This document shows, in pieces, positions 36,606-48,045 of a stretch of 64,000 nt of DNA (the first letter of the stretch is position 1; the number at the start of each line of letters is the position of its first letter). The translations under genes and the position numbers were made by a program. This stretch comes from Methylophaga pinxianii (lineage in GTDB: Bacteria > Pseudomonadota > Gammaproteobacteria > Nitrosococcales > Methylophagaceae): assembly GCF_020447225.1 (NCBI RefSeq), contig NZ_JAJAEO010000174.1:1-64000 (forward strand), in the 5' to 3' direction. Below the pieces are notes generated by a model that saw only the letters and a program-made list of their open reading frames with translations, was not told the origin of the DNA and ran no database searches.

Positions 36606-37622
36606 ATGAGCTGGTCACACCCATATCTGCTTTATCTCTTGCCACTGGCTATGTTGCCTTGGCTAAGTCGAAATACTGAAAAGCAGATTGTCTGGCAAGC
36701 ATTACTTCCTCAAGATAACTTCTCCCTGATTATTGGTGTCAGCTTGCGGCTGACAGCAGCATTGGTTATTGCCTCGCTAATCATGGCGGTGGCCGGACCG
36801 CATATCCCTGAACATACGGTACAACGCAGTGGTCAGGGCGCTGAAGTTATTATTCTGCTGGATCGCAGTCGAAGTATGGATCAACCGTTTGCGCGTCGTC
36901 ACACATTCCGGCTTTCCACAAAAATGAATTTCAAGGAAAGCAAACGAAGCGTGGCGCGGTATTATCTGACCGAGTTTGTTTCCAGCCGGCCCGATGATCG
37001 TTTTGGTTATATTTTTTTCAGTGAACAGGCGACCGGGATTCTGCCTTTAACCTATAGTAAAGAAACCACGCTGGCGACTATTGAAGCCGGTGGACTGGGC
37101 CGTGGTTTAACCAAAACGGATATTTCAGTGGCCTTGAAAAAAGCGGGAGAAATGTTTGAGGGTGAGGTTTATCGGGGATCACGAATAGTACTGCTGATTT
37201 CCGATGGTGGTCAGATTTTGTCTTCGGAGCAGGAACAGCGGATCAGTCAACTGCTTCGCGACAATAACCTGACCTTATATTGGATTTATCTACGCTCGGT
37301 GAATGGCATGACTTTGGAAGAAATGCCAGGCGAGAGTGTGCTTTGGCAAGGTGCGCCCGAAAGGCAGTTACATCTTTTTTTCAAAAGCCTGGATGTCCCA
37401 TATCAGGCATTCGAAGCTGGATCGCTGGAAGAATTTGCGCAAGCGATGGAGAATATCAATCAGCAGCATTATCAGACATTGTTGCTCGAACAGAAAATGC
37501 CACGTGAGTCGCTGGCAGATTATTTTTTATGGGTCGCTTTGCTTGGTTTGTTGCTGTTAACGGCATCACAGATATACACTTGGTATGGTGTCTCGCGTGC
37601 TTATCGTACACCGCGCCATTGA
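36606..37622 (+). CDS. Second MxaC-like VWA protein (tandem paralogue)
   Basis: The 338-residue protein equals the MxaC-like one at 34040-35056 in length and matches it in many blocks: LLPLAMLPW at the start, LLDRSRSMD, VARYYLTEFV with RPDDRFG, LTYSKE, YRGSRIVLL with SDGGQ, and EAGSLEEF near the end. It arose by duplication after the mxaL gene, 82 bases downstream. An insert of about 15 residues differs after the MIDAS loop. mxaD, mxaE and mxaH genes, which often follow mxaL, are not recognisable here, so the paralogue may have taken another role. Confidence 0.75.
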   Translation: MSWSHPYLLYLLPLAMLPWLSRNTEKQIVWQALLPQDNFSLIIGVSLRLTAALVIASLIMAVAGPHIPEHTVQRSGQGAEVIILLDRSRSMDQPFARRHTFRLSTKMNFKESKRSVARYYLTEFVSSRPDDRFGYIFFSEQATGILPLTYSKETTLATIEAGGLGRGLTKTDISVALKKAGEMFEGEVYRGSRIVLLISDGGQILSSEQEQRISQLLRDNNLTLYWIYLRSVNGMTLEEMPGESVLWQGAPERQLHLFFKSLDVPYQAFEAGSLEEFAQAMENINQQHYQTLLLEQKMPRESLADYFLWVALLGLLLLTASQIYTWYGVSRAYRTPRH

Positions 37623-37658
37623 TCGTTATCTGCAATCAGGTTGAATTTTATCCTAGCC

Positions 37659-38144
37659 ATGCCAAGTCATTTTCTCGATATTTCGCTTTCTGAACAATTA
37701 TGTCAGCTTTGGCTGGATGACAAATTACTGTTCTCTGCTCAAGTCTCAACAGCATTAAATGGGCCAGGCGAACAGGAAGGCTCGGGATGCACTCCCAGAG
37801 GCTGGCATACAATTCGTGCCCGTATTGGTGAAGGCCAACCTGTAAATATGGTTTTCCGAGGCCGACGACCTACTGGTGAAGTCTACACCCCTGATTTAGC
37901 TGAAAAATTCCCGGAAAAAGATTGGATATTAACGCGCATTCTCTGGTTAAGTGGGCTGGAACCCGGCAAGAATCGATTGGGAAATGTTGATACAATGCGC
38001 CGCTATATATACATTCACGGCACTCCGCAAAGCGAGCCCATGGGCATCGCCAAATCTCATGGATGTATCCGTATGCATAACCAGGATTTACTGACGTTGT
38101 TTGATCTGGTCAAACCCGGTCTGAAGGTCCTCATTCACGAATAA
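37659..38144 (+). CDS. YkuD-domain L,D-transpeptidase-like protein
   Basis: The 161-residue protein ends in the YkuD active site: HGTPQ ... AKSHGCIRMHNQDL, with catalytic Cys in SHGCIRM. L,D-transpeptidases link or trim peptidoglycan stem peptides in the periplasm. I see no signal peptide or membrane helix, and the protein is short, so it could act in the cytoplasm on recycled murein peptides. The gene lies 9 bases before nagZ, a cytoplasmic recycling enzyme, which supports that. The start ATG 37659 is a choice; TTG 37641 is in frame but lacks a spaced ribosome binding site. Confidence 0.78.
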   Translation: MPSHFLDISLSEQLCQLWLDDKLLFSAQVSTALNGPGEQEGSGCTPRGWHTIRARIGEGQPVNMVFRGRRPTGEVYTPDLAEKFPEKDWILTRILWLSGLEPGKNRLGNVDTMRRYIYIHGTPQSEPMGIAKSHGCIRMHNQDLLTLFDLVKPGLKVLIHE

Positions 38145-38153
38145 GGTAAACAC

Positions 38154-39203
38154 ATGACATTAGGTCCGTTAATGGTGGATTTGGTCGGCGTAACGATCAG
38201 TGAGAAAGAAAAGGAAATTCTTCAACATCCCCTCGTTGGCGGCGTTATTCTGTTTAGCCGAAATTATGAATCACCTGAACAAATCACTGCTCTGACAGCG
38301 GAGATCCATGCCTTACGGCAACCGCATCTGATCATTGCCGTGGATCATGAAGGCGGGCGAGTGCAGCGTTTTCGTGAGGGTTTTAGCAGGCTTCCACCTG
38401 TTGGCAAGCTGGGCCAACATTTTATGCAGCAACCTCAACAAGCTCTGAAACAAGCCGAAATAACCGGCTGGTTAATGGCGGTCGAATTGCGTGCAGTAGG
38501 GTTGGATTTCAGTTTTGCGCCGGTATTGGATCTGGATTATGGCATCAGTGAAGTAATTGGTGATCGGGCTTTCCACCGGGATCCCCAAGCAGTCAGCAAA
38601 CTGGCTTCAGCATATATCCGCGGGATGAAGCAAGCTTCAATGGCTGCAGTTGGTAAACATTTTCCCGGTCATGGCGCGGTAGAAGTGGATTCGCATCTGG
38701 GACTGCCGGTTGATAGCCGTTATCTGGAAGATATGTGGCAAGCCGATATGTTGCCGTTTCGCCAACTCTGTTCGCATACGCTGGCAGGTATTATGCCGGC
38801 ACATATTGTTTACGAGAAATGTGACAGCTTGCCGGCTGGCTTTTCTTCTTACTGGATCCAGGAAATTCTGCGTAAACGCATGGGATTCCAGGGTGCAGTG
38901 ATTAGCGATGATTTGAGCATGGCTGGAGCTGCAATCATGGGTGATAGTACAGCTCGAGCTAAAGCCGCGTTAACCGCAGGATGTGATTTAGTATTGCTTT
39001 GCAATAATCCGGCAGAAGTGGAAAGTGTGTTGGATAACCTGAAATGTGAAGCTGATCCGCTAAGGCATATGCGACTGGTCCGACTGCATGGACGTCATCC
39101 GATAGATCGGGAGACCCTGATGGCCAGCGACCAATGGAAACAAGCGGTTTATTCTGTTGCCAATTATGCGCCAGATACCGATCGGCAACTGGATCTTGCC
39201 TGA
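38154..39203 (+). CDS. nagZ: Beta-N-acetylhexosaminidase (peptidoglycan recycling)
   Basis: NagZ cuts GlcNAc from 1,6-anhydro-muropeptides in the cytoplasm. The glycoside hydrolase family 3 markers are AVDHEGGRVQRFREGF, GKHFPGHGAVEVDSH (Asp-His catalytic pair) and VISDDLSMAGA (nucleophile Asp). The 349-residue length is normal, there is no signal peptide, and AAGG precedes the ATG. Together with ampD further right and the YkuD gene next to it, it covers muropeptide recycling. Confidence 0.96.
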   Translation: MTLGPLMVDLVGVTISEKEKEILQHPLVGGVILFSRNYESPEQITALTAEIHALRQPHLIIAVDHEGGRVQRFREGFSRLPPVGKLGQHFMQQPQQALKQAEITGWLMAVELRAVGLDFSFAPVLDLDYGISEVIGDRAFHRDPQAVSKLASAYIRGMKQASMAAVGKHFPGHGAVEVDSHLGLPVDSRYLEDMWQADMLPFRQLCSHTLAGIMPAHIVYEKCDSLPAGFSSYWIQEILRKRMGFQGAVISDDLSMAGAAIMGDSTARAKAALTAGCDLVLLCNNPAEVESVLDNLKCEADPLRHMRLVRLHGRHPIDRETLMASDQWKQAVYSVANYAPDTDRQLDLA

Positions 39204-39278
39204 TTTTTCATTAACCACTCCCCATGATGCTGTCGACAGACAGTGTTATCATTTTGCTTTGAATTAAATAACTGCCTA

Positions 39279-42200
39279 ATGACCTCGCCATTTGTTCATC
39301 TCCATTTACATACTGATTATTCCCTTGTTGACGGGCTTGTCCGTATTAAGCCTCTGGTTAAAGCGGCGGCAGCCTCAGGTATGCCAGCGATTGCCATTAC
39401 CGATCAACATAATCTGTTTGCTGCCGTCAAACTTTACAGTGCGGCTATGCAAGCGGGAGTCAAACCGATTCTTGGGGCAGATATTCGGCTGCGTGACAGT
39501 AATGACAGTAAAAAAAGTCTGCGCATGGTGCTGCTGTGCAGCACCATGGAGGGCTACCACAATCTGTCACGATTAATTTCCAGAGCGTATACCGAAGGGC
39601 AGCATCTTGGGGTACCCATGCTGGAACCCGAGTGGCTTATAGGTCAAACCGATGGCTTGATTTGTCTGAGTGGTGGTCGTGAAGGTCTATTAGGCCGTGA
39701 TTTGCTGGCTGGTCGACAAGCCGAAGCGGAGGAGCAGGCTGCACATTGGATGCGGTTGTTTCCGGATCGTTTTTATTTGGAGTTGATCCGTACCGGCCGT
39801 GATGAAGAGGAACGTTATATCCAACAGGCATTGTTACTGGCCAGTGAACTCGACTTGCCGGTAGTGGCGACAAACGATGTGCGCTTTTTAACACCGGATC
39901 AGTTTGAAGCGCATGAGGCCAAAGTCTGTATTAATGAGGGCCGTTTGCTGGACGACCCGCGTCGTCCCCGCATGTACTCCGAACAGCAATATCTGCGTAG
40001 TCCAGAAGAAATGGTGCGTTTGTTTGCTGATATTCCGGAAGCGATTACCAATACGGTCGAGATTGCCAAGCGTTGTAATGTGGAATTAACGCTGGGTGAA
40101 CATTATTTACCCGAGTTCCCGGTGCCTGACGGCATGACCCTGGCTGAATTTTTCTCCAAGGAATCGTTCGAGGGGCTGGCAGAAAGGTTGCCTATATTAT
40201 TTCCGGATGAAACTGAGCGGGAACAAAAACGGGTTGAATATGAGTCCCGCTTACAGATTGAGCTCGATGTTATCAATGAAATGGGCTTTCCTGGCTACTT
40301 TCTGATCGTTGCTGACTTTATCCGTTGGGCCAAAAATAATGGTGTGCCAGTGGGACCCGGGCGGGGTTCCGGTGCCGGTTCACTGGTCGCCTATGCACTG
40401 AAAATTACCGATATTGACCCGCTGCAATACGACCTGCTGTTTGAGCGATTTTTGAATCCGGAACGGGTATCGTTACCTGACTTTGACGTCGACTTTTGTA
40501 TGGATGGCCGTGATCGCGTTATCGATTATGTGTCTCGTCATTATGGCCGGGATCATGTATCGCAAATCATTACCTTCGGTACCATGGCGGCTAAAGCGGT
40601 ATTACGCGATGTGGGCCGTGTATTGGGGCATCCGTATGGGTTTGTTGATCAGCTGGCCAAACTGGTGCCGTTTGAACTGAAAATGACACTGAGTAAGGCG
40701 CTGGAACAAGAGCCGCAGTTAAAAGAACGTTATGACAAGGAAGAAGAAGTTCGTAATTTGATCGATCTGGCGCTGCAGCTGGAAGGTTTGACGCGAAATG
40801 TCGGTAAACACGCTGGCGGTGTGGTTATCGCACCAAAAAAACTGACCGATTACACGCCATTATATTGTGAGCAGAATGGGGCAGGGCTGGTATCGCAATA
40901 TGATAAAGACGACGTTGAAAGTGTTGGTCTGGTCAAATTTGACTTTCTGGGCCTGAAAACCCTGACGGTTATTGACTGGGCGGTTAAGAATGTCAAAGCG
41001 ATGTTACCTGCGGAAGAAGCCGACAAAATCGATATTGCGATTTTGCCGCTGGATGACAAGCCCAGTTACGACCTGTTAAAACGTTGTGAAACTACCGCAG
41101 TATTCCAGTTGGAATCGCGTGGTATGAAAGAGCTTATCAAGCGACTGCAACCGGATAATTTTGAAGATATTATCGCGTTGGTGGCATTATTCCGACCGGG
41201 GCCGTTGCAATCAGGCATGGTGGATGACTTTGTTAATCGTAAACATGGTCGTGCCAAAGTTGATTATCCGCATCCCGATCTGGAACCCGTTCTGAAACCT
41301 ACTTATGGGGTTATCGTTTATCAGGAACAGGTTATGCAGATCGCCCAGATCCTGGCCGGATATAGTCTGGGCGGCGCCGATATGTTACGCCGTGCGATGG
41401 GTAAGAAAAAACCCGAGGAAATGGCCAAACAACGGCAGATTTTCCTGGAAGGTGCCAAAAATAGAGGTATTGAGGAAAATACTGCCGGACCGATTTTCGA
41501 TTTGATGGAAAAGTTTGCTGAATACGGTTTTAACAAATCACATTCAGCAGCGTATGCATTGGTGGCCTATCAGACGGCATGGTTGAAAGCCCATTATCCA
41601 GCCGCATTTATGGCAGCCGTTTTATCTGCTGATATGGACAATACTGATAAAGTGGTCGGCTTGATTGATGAATGTCGGGATATGAATCTGACGGTATTAC
41701 CGCCGGATGTTAATTTCAGCAAAATCCAGTTTACCGTGGAAAACGAAACCACCATCCGTTATGGCATGGGTGCTATTAAAGGCGTGGGTGAGTCAGCGTT
41801 GGCGGGCATCGTATCTGAACGAGAACAAGGAGAGGCCTTTACATCCTTATTTGATTTTTGCCGTCGGGTTGAACTGAAAAAAATCAATCGCCGGGTTATG
41901 GAATCATTAGTTAAAGCAGGTGCGTTTGACTCGCTGGGCGGACATCGTGCCAGTCTGGAAGCTAGTCTTAGTCTGGCCATGCAAATTGCCGAGCAACATC
42001 GGCGTGATGCCGACAGTGGTCAAAATGATTTATTTGGGCTGGCAGAACCTTCTCATGCCGATCAACCGCAAACCGATTTGCTGGAAGATGTGCCAGAGTG
42101 GCAGGAGGAGCAGTTATTACGTGCTGAGAAAGAAACCCTAGGGTTATATTTAAGCGGACACCCGATTGATCGTTATGCTGCCGAGCTGGCCCAGTTTATT

Positions 42201-42764
42201 CCGAAAAAAATCAGTGAACTGGACGCCCCTGAATCCAAAGGCTATCAACGTAATGAAATTCCTTTATTGACGGCTGGATTAATTGTGGCGATTCGCACCA
42301 TGAAATCCAAAAATGGCAGTCGTATGGCCTTTATTACGCTAGATGATCAAACGGCACGGCTGGAAGTACGTGTGTTTGGCGATGTGTATGAACAGTATCA
42401 AAGTGTTATACAGCCGGATAAGTTGGTGGTGATTCAGGGCAAGATTGGTCAGGATAATTTCAGCGGTGGTCTCGCAGGCACTGCAGAGTCGGTTTATGAT
42501 TTACAGAAAGCCCGTGAATTATTTGGTAAATCAGTGCAGTTGATCGTGAAGCAGCAAGGTGAGGACGCACAATGGATCTCGCAGATGCAAGCCGTGATGT
42601 CGCCTTTTTGTGGAGGTGTGATTCCTGTCGAACTGAAATATCATAATCAGGACGCTGAAGTATTGATCCGACTTGGTCATGATTGGCAAGTTACTCCGTC
42701 AGATACCCTCTTGAAAGAGCTGGCGGATTTACCAAATAGTGAAACTGTGACGGTACGCTATTAA
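39279..42764 (+). CDS. dnaE: DNA polymerase III alpha subunit
   Basis: DnaE is the replicative polymerase. It opens with the PHP domain FVHLHLHTDYSLVDG, has the palm aspartates in LPDFDVDFCMDGRDR, GPGRGSGAGSLVAY and VGKHAGGVVIAP blocks, a helix-hairpin region (IKGVGESALAGI) and a C-terminal OB fold (EVRVFGDVYEQY). At 1161 residues from ATG 39279 it matches E. coli DnaE (1160). The frame is open to 39243, but MTSPFVHLHLHTDYS is the family N-terminus. No strong ribosome binding site is seen. Confidence 0.98.
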   Translation: MTSPFVHLHLHTDYSLVDGLVRIKPLVKAAAASGMPAIAITDQHNLFAAVKLYSAAMQAGVKPILGADIRLRDSNDSKKSLRMVLLCSTMEGYHNLSRLISRAYTEGQHLGVPMLEPEWLIGQTDGLICLSGGREGLLGRDLLAGRQAEAEEQAAHWMRLFPDRFYLELIRTGRDEEERYIQQALLLASELDLPVVATNDVRFLTPDQFEAHEAKVCINEGRLLDDPRRPRMYSEQQYLRSPEEMVRLFADIPEAITNTVEIAKRCNVELTLGEHYLPEFPVPDGMTLAEFFSKESFEGLAERLPILFPDETEREQKRVEYESRLQIELDVINEMGFPGYFLIVADFIRWAKNNGVPVGPGRGSGAGSLVAYALKITDIDPLQYDLLFERFLNPERVSLPDFDVDFCMDGRDRVIDYVSRHYGRDHVSQIITFGTMAAKAVLRDVGRVLGHPYGFVDQLAKLVPFELKMTLSKALEQEPQLKERYDKEEEVRNLIDLALQLEGLTRNVGKHAGGVVIAPKKLTDYTPLYCEQNGAGLVSQYDKDDVESVGLVKFDFLGLKTLTVIDWAVKNVKAMLPAEEADKIDIAILPLDDKPSYDLLKRCETTAVFQLESRGMKELIKRLQPDNFEDIIALVALFRPGPLQSGMVDDFVNRKHGRAKVDYPHPDLEPVLKPTYGVIVYQEQVMQIAQILAGYSLGGADMLRRAMGKKKPEEMAKQRQIFLEGAKNRGIEENTAGPIFDLMEKFAEYGFNKSHSAAYALVAYQTAWLKAHYPAAFMAAVLSADMDNTDKVVGLIDECRDMNLTVLPPDVNFSKIQFTVENETTIRYGMGAIKGVGESALAGIVSEREQGEAFTSLFDFCRRVELKKINRRVMESLVKAGAFDSLGGHRASLEASLSLAMQIAEQHRRDADSGQNDLFGLAEPSHADQPQTDLLEDVPEWQEEQLLRAEKETLGLYLSGHPIDRYAAELAQFIPKKISELDAPESKGYQRNEIPLLTAGLIVAIRTMKSKNGSRMAFITLDDQTARLEVRVFGDVYEQYQSVIQPDKLVVIQGKIGQDNFSGGLAGTAESVYDLQKARELFGKSVQLIVKQQGEDAQWISQMQAVMSPFCGGVIPVELKYHNQDAEVLIRLGHDWQVTPSDTLLKELADLPNSETVTVRY

Positions 42765-42846
42765 CCCGTCAAATACGCTTTGTCGCCCTAAAACGATCGT
42801 GTACGATTGAAGCAACTCAAAAACGCTACTTCTAAGGACTGCTGAC

Positions 42847-43950
42847 GTGGAAATGATGCCTTACCTGAAACTGATGGCTGATAAAGATGCCTCGGATTTG
42901 TTTTTTTGTACCGCTATTGAACCGCAAATCAAAATTCAGGGTGTTATTCGTCCGATTGGTAACAAAAAAATGCTGACGGGTGAGGTGAAAGAGCTGGCTT
43001 ATTCACTGATGGACCAGCAGCAGATTGCCGAGTTTGAAACCAATTTGGAAATGAACTTTGCTGTGCCCGTGCATGGTGTGGGCCGGTTCAGGGTAAACAT
43101 CTTCCGACAACGCGGTGAAGTGTCGATGGTGATTCGATACATCCGTACTCATATCCCTAATTTTGAAGAAATGAGTTTACCCTCGGTATTGGGTAATGTG
43201 GTGATGGAAAAGCGTGGCCTGATTCTGGTTGTCGGCGCTACGGGCAGCGGTAAATCCACTACCTTAGCTGCGATGATAGGTCACCGTAACCGTAATTCCG
43301 GTTCGCATATTCTGACCATTGAAGATCCGCTGGAATTTGTGCATTCGCATCAACGTTCTATCGTGCAGCAGCGTGAAGTAGGCATTGATACCCTGTCATA
43401 TGAAAATGCCTTGAAAAATGCATTGCGTGAAGCACCGGACGTTATCCTTATCGGTGAAATCCGCGATATGGACACCATGAAACATGCAATAAACTACTCA
43501 GAAACCGGTCATCTTTGTTTGGCGACATTGCATGCCAATAATGCCAATCAGGCATTGGATCGCATTATTAACTTTTTCCCCGAAATGATGCATCGCCAGA
43601 TCCTCATGGACTTATCACTAAATTTGCGCGCGATTATTTCGCAGCGCTTATTACCCTCAGTAGAGGATGGCAAACTGGTACCGGCAGTGGAAGTGATGCT
43701 CAGCTCTCCCTATATCGCGGAATTGATCAATAAAGGTCAAATAAGTGCGATTAAAGATGCGATGAAAGAAAGCAGCGAACCTGGCACCATTACCTTTGAC
43801 CAGGCTTTGTTAGCGCTCTATCGTGAAGGCAAGATTTCTCAGGAAGATGCGCTACGCAATGCGGATTCCCGTAATGACCTCAGCCTGGAAATCCGGATGG
43901 GGGCAACCCATGATGATAATGATGCAGAAGATGAATTAATCCTCAGCTGA
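42847..43950 (+). CDS. pilU: Type IV pilus retraction ATPase PilU-type
   Basis: The 367-residue secretion ATPase has Walker A GATGSGKSTT, an Asp box (LTIEDPLEF), Walker B (VILIGEIRD) and a His box (GHLCLATLHANNANQ). Starting motifs ASDLFFCTAIEPQIKIQG and the long acidic tail (DDNDAEDELILS) favour PilU over PilT. GTG 42847 has AAGGA eight bases before it. PilU helps PilT retract pili under load. PilT itself is not adjacent, unlike in Pseudomonas. Confidence 0.85.
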   Translation: MEMMPYLKLMADKDASDLFFCTAIEPQIKIQGVIRPIGNKKMLTGEVKELAYSLMDQQQIAEFETNLEMNFAVPVHGVGRFRVNIFRQRGEVSMVIRYIRTHIPNFEEMSLPSVLGNVVMEKRGLILVVGATGSGKSTTLAAMIGHRNRNSGSHILTIEDPLEFVHSHQRSIVQQREVGIDTLSYENALKNALREAPDVILIGEIRDMDTMKHAINYSETGHLCLATLHANNANQALDRIINFFPEMMHRQILMDLSLNLRAIISQRLLPSVEDGKLVPAVEVMLSSPYIAELINKGQISAIKDAMKESSEPGTITFDQALLALYREGKISQEDALRNADSRNDLSLEIRMGATHDDNDAEDELILS

Positions 43951-44010
43951 GCGTAATCATTGATTGTACGTGTATAATCGACCTATTTTGATTTCGAAGG
44001 TAATTTTGTA

Positions 44011-44967
44011 ATGCAGTTGAATTTCCTTGACTACGAGCAGCCTATTGCCGAGCTGGAAGCCAAAATAGACGAACTTCGCTACATGAGCAATGACAGCGAT
44101 CTGAATATCACTGAAGAGATTCAGAAGCTTAAGGAAAAAAGTGAATCGCTGACGCGTTCTATTTTTTCCGGTTTGACGCCATGGCAAGTGACTCAAATGG
44201 CACGTCATCCACAACGTCCTTACACGTTCGATTACATTCATCATCTGATTACCGACTTTGAAGAACTGCATGGTGACCGCGCTTATGCCGATGATCAGGC
44301 ATTGATTACCGGTATGGGACGTTTTAATGGCCAACCAGTGATTGTAATTGGTCACCAGAAAGGTCGTGATACCAAAGAAAAAGTGGCGCGCAATTTTGGA
44401 ATGCCCCGTCCGGAAGGCTATCGTAAAGCATTGCGCGTCATGAAACTGGCCGAACGTTTTGGCATGCCGGTATTAACTTTTATCGATACCCCTGGTGCAT
44501 ATCCTGGTATTGGTGCTGAAGAGCGCGGGCAAAGTGAAGCAATCGCCCGTAATCTATTTGAAATGGCAAAATTAAAAACACCGATCATCAGCACCGTGAT
44601 TGGTGAAGGTGGTTCGGGTGGGGCACTGGCCATTGGCGTTGCTGATCATCTGATGATGCTGCAATACAGCATTTATTCGGTTATTTCTCCTGAAGGCTGT
44701 GCGTCAATTTTGTGGAAGAGTGCTGATAAAGCCTCTGATGCTGCGGCAACACTGGGGGTGACCTCGGATCGCTTAAAATCACTTGGGCTGATTGACGAAA
44801 TTGTTAAGGAACCCTTAGGCGGTGCGCATCGGGATACCGAAGCATTAATGGCAAACATCAAAACGGCCATCAATACTAAAATGAAACAATTACAGGCAAT
44901 GCCAGTCGATGAACTGGTCAAACGTCGACAACAGCGTCTTTTAGCCTACGGTGCTTTTGAAGGATAG
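44011..44967 (+). CDS. accA: Acetyl-CoA carboxylase carboxyltransferase subunit alpha
   Basis: AccA with AccD transfers CO2 from biotin to acetyl-CoA in fatty acid synthesis. It has [19 protein letters not shown] at the start, [33 protein letters not shown] and the [12 protein letters not shown] oxyanion region. Its 318 residues match E. coli (319). It is followed by tilS after 9 bases, an arrangement common in gammaproteobacteria after dnaE. Confidence 0.97.
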   Translation: MQLNFLDYEQPIAELEAKIDELRYMSNDSDLNITEEIQKLKEKSESLTRSIFSGLTPWQVTQMARHPQRPYTFDYIHHLITDFEELHGDRAYADDQALITGMGRFNGQPVIVIGHQKGRDTKEKVARNFGMPRPEGYRKALRVMKLAERFGMPVLTFIDTPGAYPGIGAEERGQSEAIARNLFEMAKLKTPIISTVIGEGGSGGALAIGVADHLMMLQYSIYSVISPEGCASILWKSADKASDAAATLGVTSDRLKSLGLIDEIVKEPLGGAHRDTEALMANIKTAINTKMKQLQAMPVDELVKRRQQRLLAYGAFEG

Positions 44968-44976
44968 TTTTTCAAA

Positions 44977-46320
44977 GTGTCTTTTGACACGGATTTAATG
45001 TTGCAGAAGATCCGCGAACTATGCGGATCTTCTACTTTATGGGTCGCCTACAGTGGAGGGATGGATTCGCATGTATTGCTACATTTATTAGCAACCCATC
45101 GCAATCAATTCTCGCAAACAATCAAAGTAGTGCATGTGGATCATCAGCTGCAATCGCAATCGGCTGATTGGGTAGTGCATTGCCAGCAAATCAGCAACGA
45201 TTTACAGCTTCCATTCCATGGTCTTACAGTCAATGTGACCAACATTCCTCAATCGGGATTGGAATCGGCCGCACGTACCGCACGTTATCAGGCGATAAAT
45301 CAGTTGATCGGCCATGATGCTGTTTTACTCACCGGTCAGCATTTGCAGGACCAGGCAGAAACCTTAATGCTGCAATTGTTGCGAGGTGCCGGGAATCGTG
45401 GTTTGGGAGCGATGAAAGCCGTTACAACGTGGCAACAGATGACGATTATTCGGCCATTTCTGGGGGTGTCACGTCAAGCGCTATCCGAATATGCCACGAC
45501 GCATCAGCTTAAATGGATTGATGATCCAAGTAATCAAGACAGTGAGATCAATCGCAATTTTTTACGCCACCACATCTGGCCAGTGTTACAACAACGTTGG
45601 CCTGCAATAAACCAAAACCTGGCACGTTCTGCAGAGAATTTGCAAGAAAGCCAATTATTACTGAATGAGTTGGCTGAAACAGATTTACTCCATATCAATG
45701 CCGATTTTAAAGATGGCAGTTTACAGATTGATAAACTGTTAGAATTGCGTGAGCCTCGTCAACGAAATGTATTGCGGTATGTAATGCATAAACTCAATAT
45801 CCTGCTGCCGTCACGAGTCAACCTGCAACGTATTCTTGATGAAGTCTGTCAGACCGCAATGGATGCTCAACCAGAAGTCCGTTGGGGGGGCTTCATTGCC
45901 AGACGCCATCAAAATCGACTTTATCTTGGACGTGAAACATCACCTGGCCGTGTTTTGAAGTCTTTGATGATTTATGATCAGCAACCCATTCTCCTTGATG
46001 AACACCAAAAACTGGTCTGGCAGCCACAGCGGGGGAGTGGGATCCGCTCCGAACTGTTTCGTGCTGGTCTCACTTTAAAATTTCGTCAAGGCGGTGAAAA
46101 AATTCAGCTGGCAGGAAAAACCCACCATCAGTCCTTAAAAAAACTTTTTCAACACTGGCAAATCCCAGTGTGGCAGCGGGATAAGATCCCATTGCTATTT
46201 GATGATAAGCAATTAATCGCAATTGTGGGGTATGGTTGTGCCGAAACGGCTAAACCACAATCAGACCAAACGGGCTGGGTACCGGAGATTGAACAGATTT
46301 GTCTGGGAGATTTTGATTGA
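44977..46320 (+). CDS. tilS: tRNA(Ile)-lysidine synthetase
   Basis: TilS converts C34 of tRNA-Ile(CAU) to lysidine so that AUA is read as isoleucine. The PP-loop motif YSGGMDSHVLL lies near the N-terminus, with HVDHQLQ, TGQHLQDQAETLMLQLLRG and a LKFRQGGEKI C-terminal substrate-binding domain. The 447-residue length is normal. The start is GTG 44977. It follows accA tightly and is separated from pyrG by 87 bases. Confidence 0.96.
   Translation: MSFDTDLMLQKIRELCGSSTLWVAYSGGMDSHVLLHLLATHRNQFSQTIKVVHVDHQLQSQSADWVVHCQQISNDLQLPFHGLTVNVTNIPQSGLESAARTARYQAINQLIGHDAVLLTGQHLQDQAETLMLQLLRGAGNRGLGAMKAVTTWQQMTIIRPFLGVSRQALSEYATTHQLKWIDDPSNQDSEINRNFLRHHIWPVLQQRWPAINQNLARSAENLQESQLLLNELAETDLLHINADFKDGSLQIDKLLELREPRQRNVLRYVMHKLNILLPSRVNLQRILDEVCQTAMDAQPEVRWGGFIARRHQNRLYLGRETSPGRVLKSLMIYDQQPILLDEHQKLVWQPQRGSGIRSELFRAGLTLKFRQGGEKIQLAGKTHHQSLKKLFQHWQIPVWQRDKIPLLFDDKQLIAIVGYGCAETAKPQSDQTGWVPEIEQICLGDFD

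Positions 46321-48044
<1,724 letters not shown>

Positions 48045-48045
<1 letters not shown>

Noticed and set aside
34040-37622. MxaC-like duplicate as an assembly error
   Set aside because: The copies differ at many positions and have different neighbours, so they are true paralogues.
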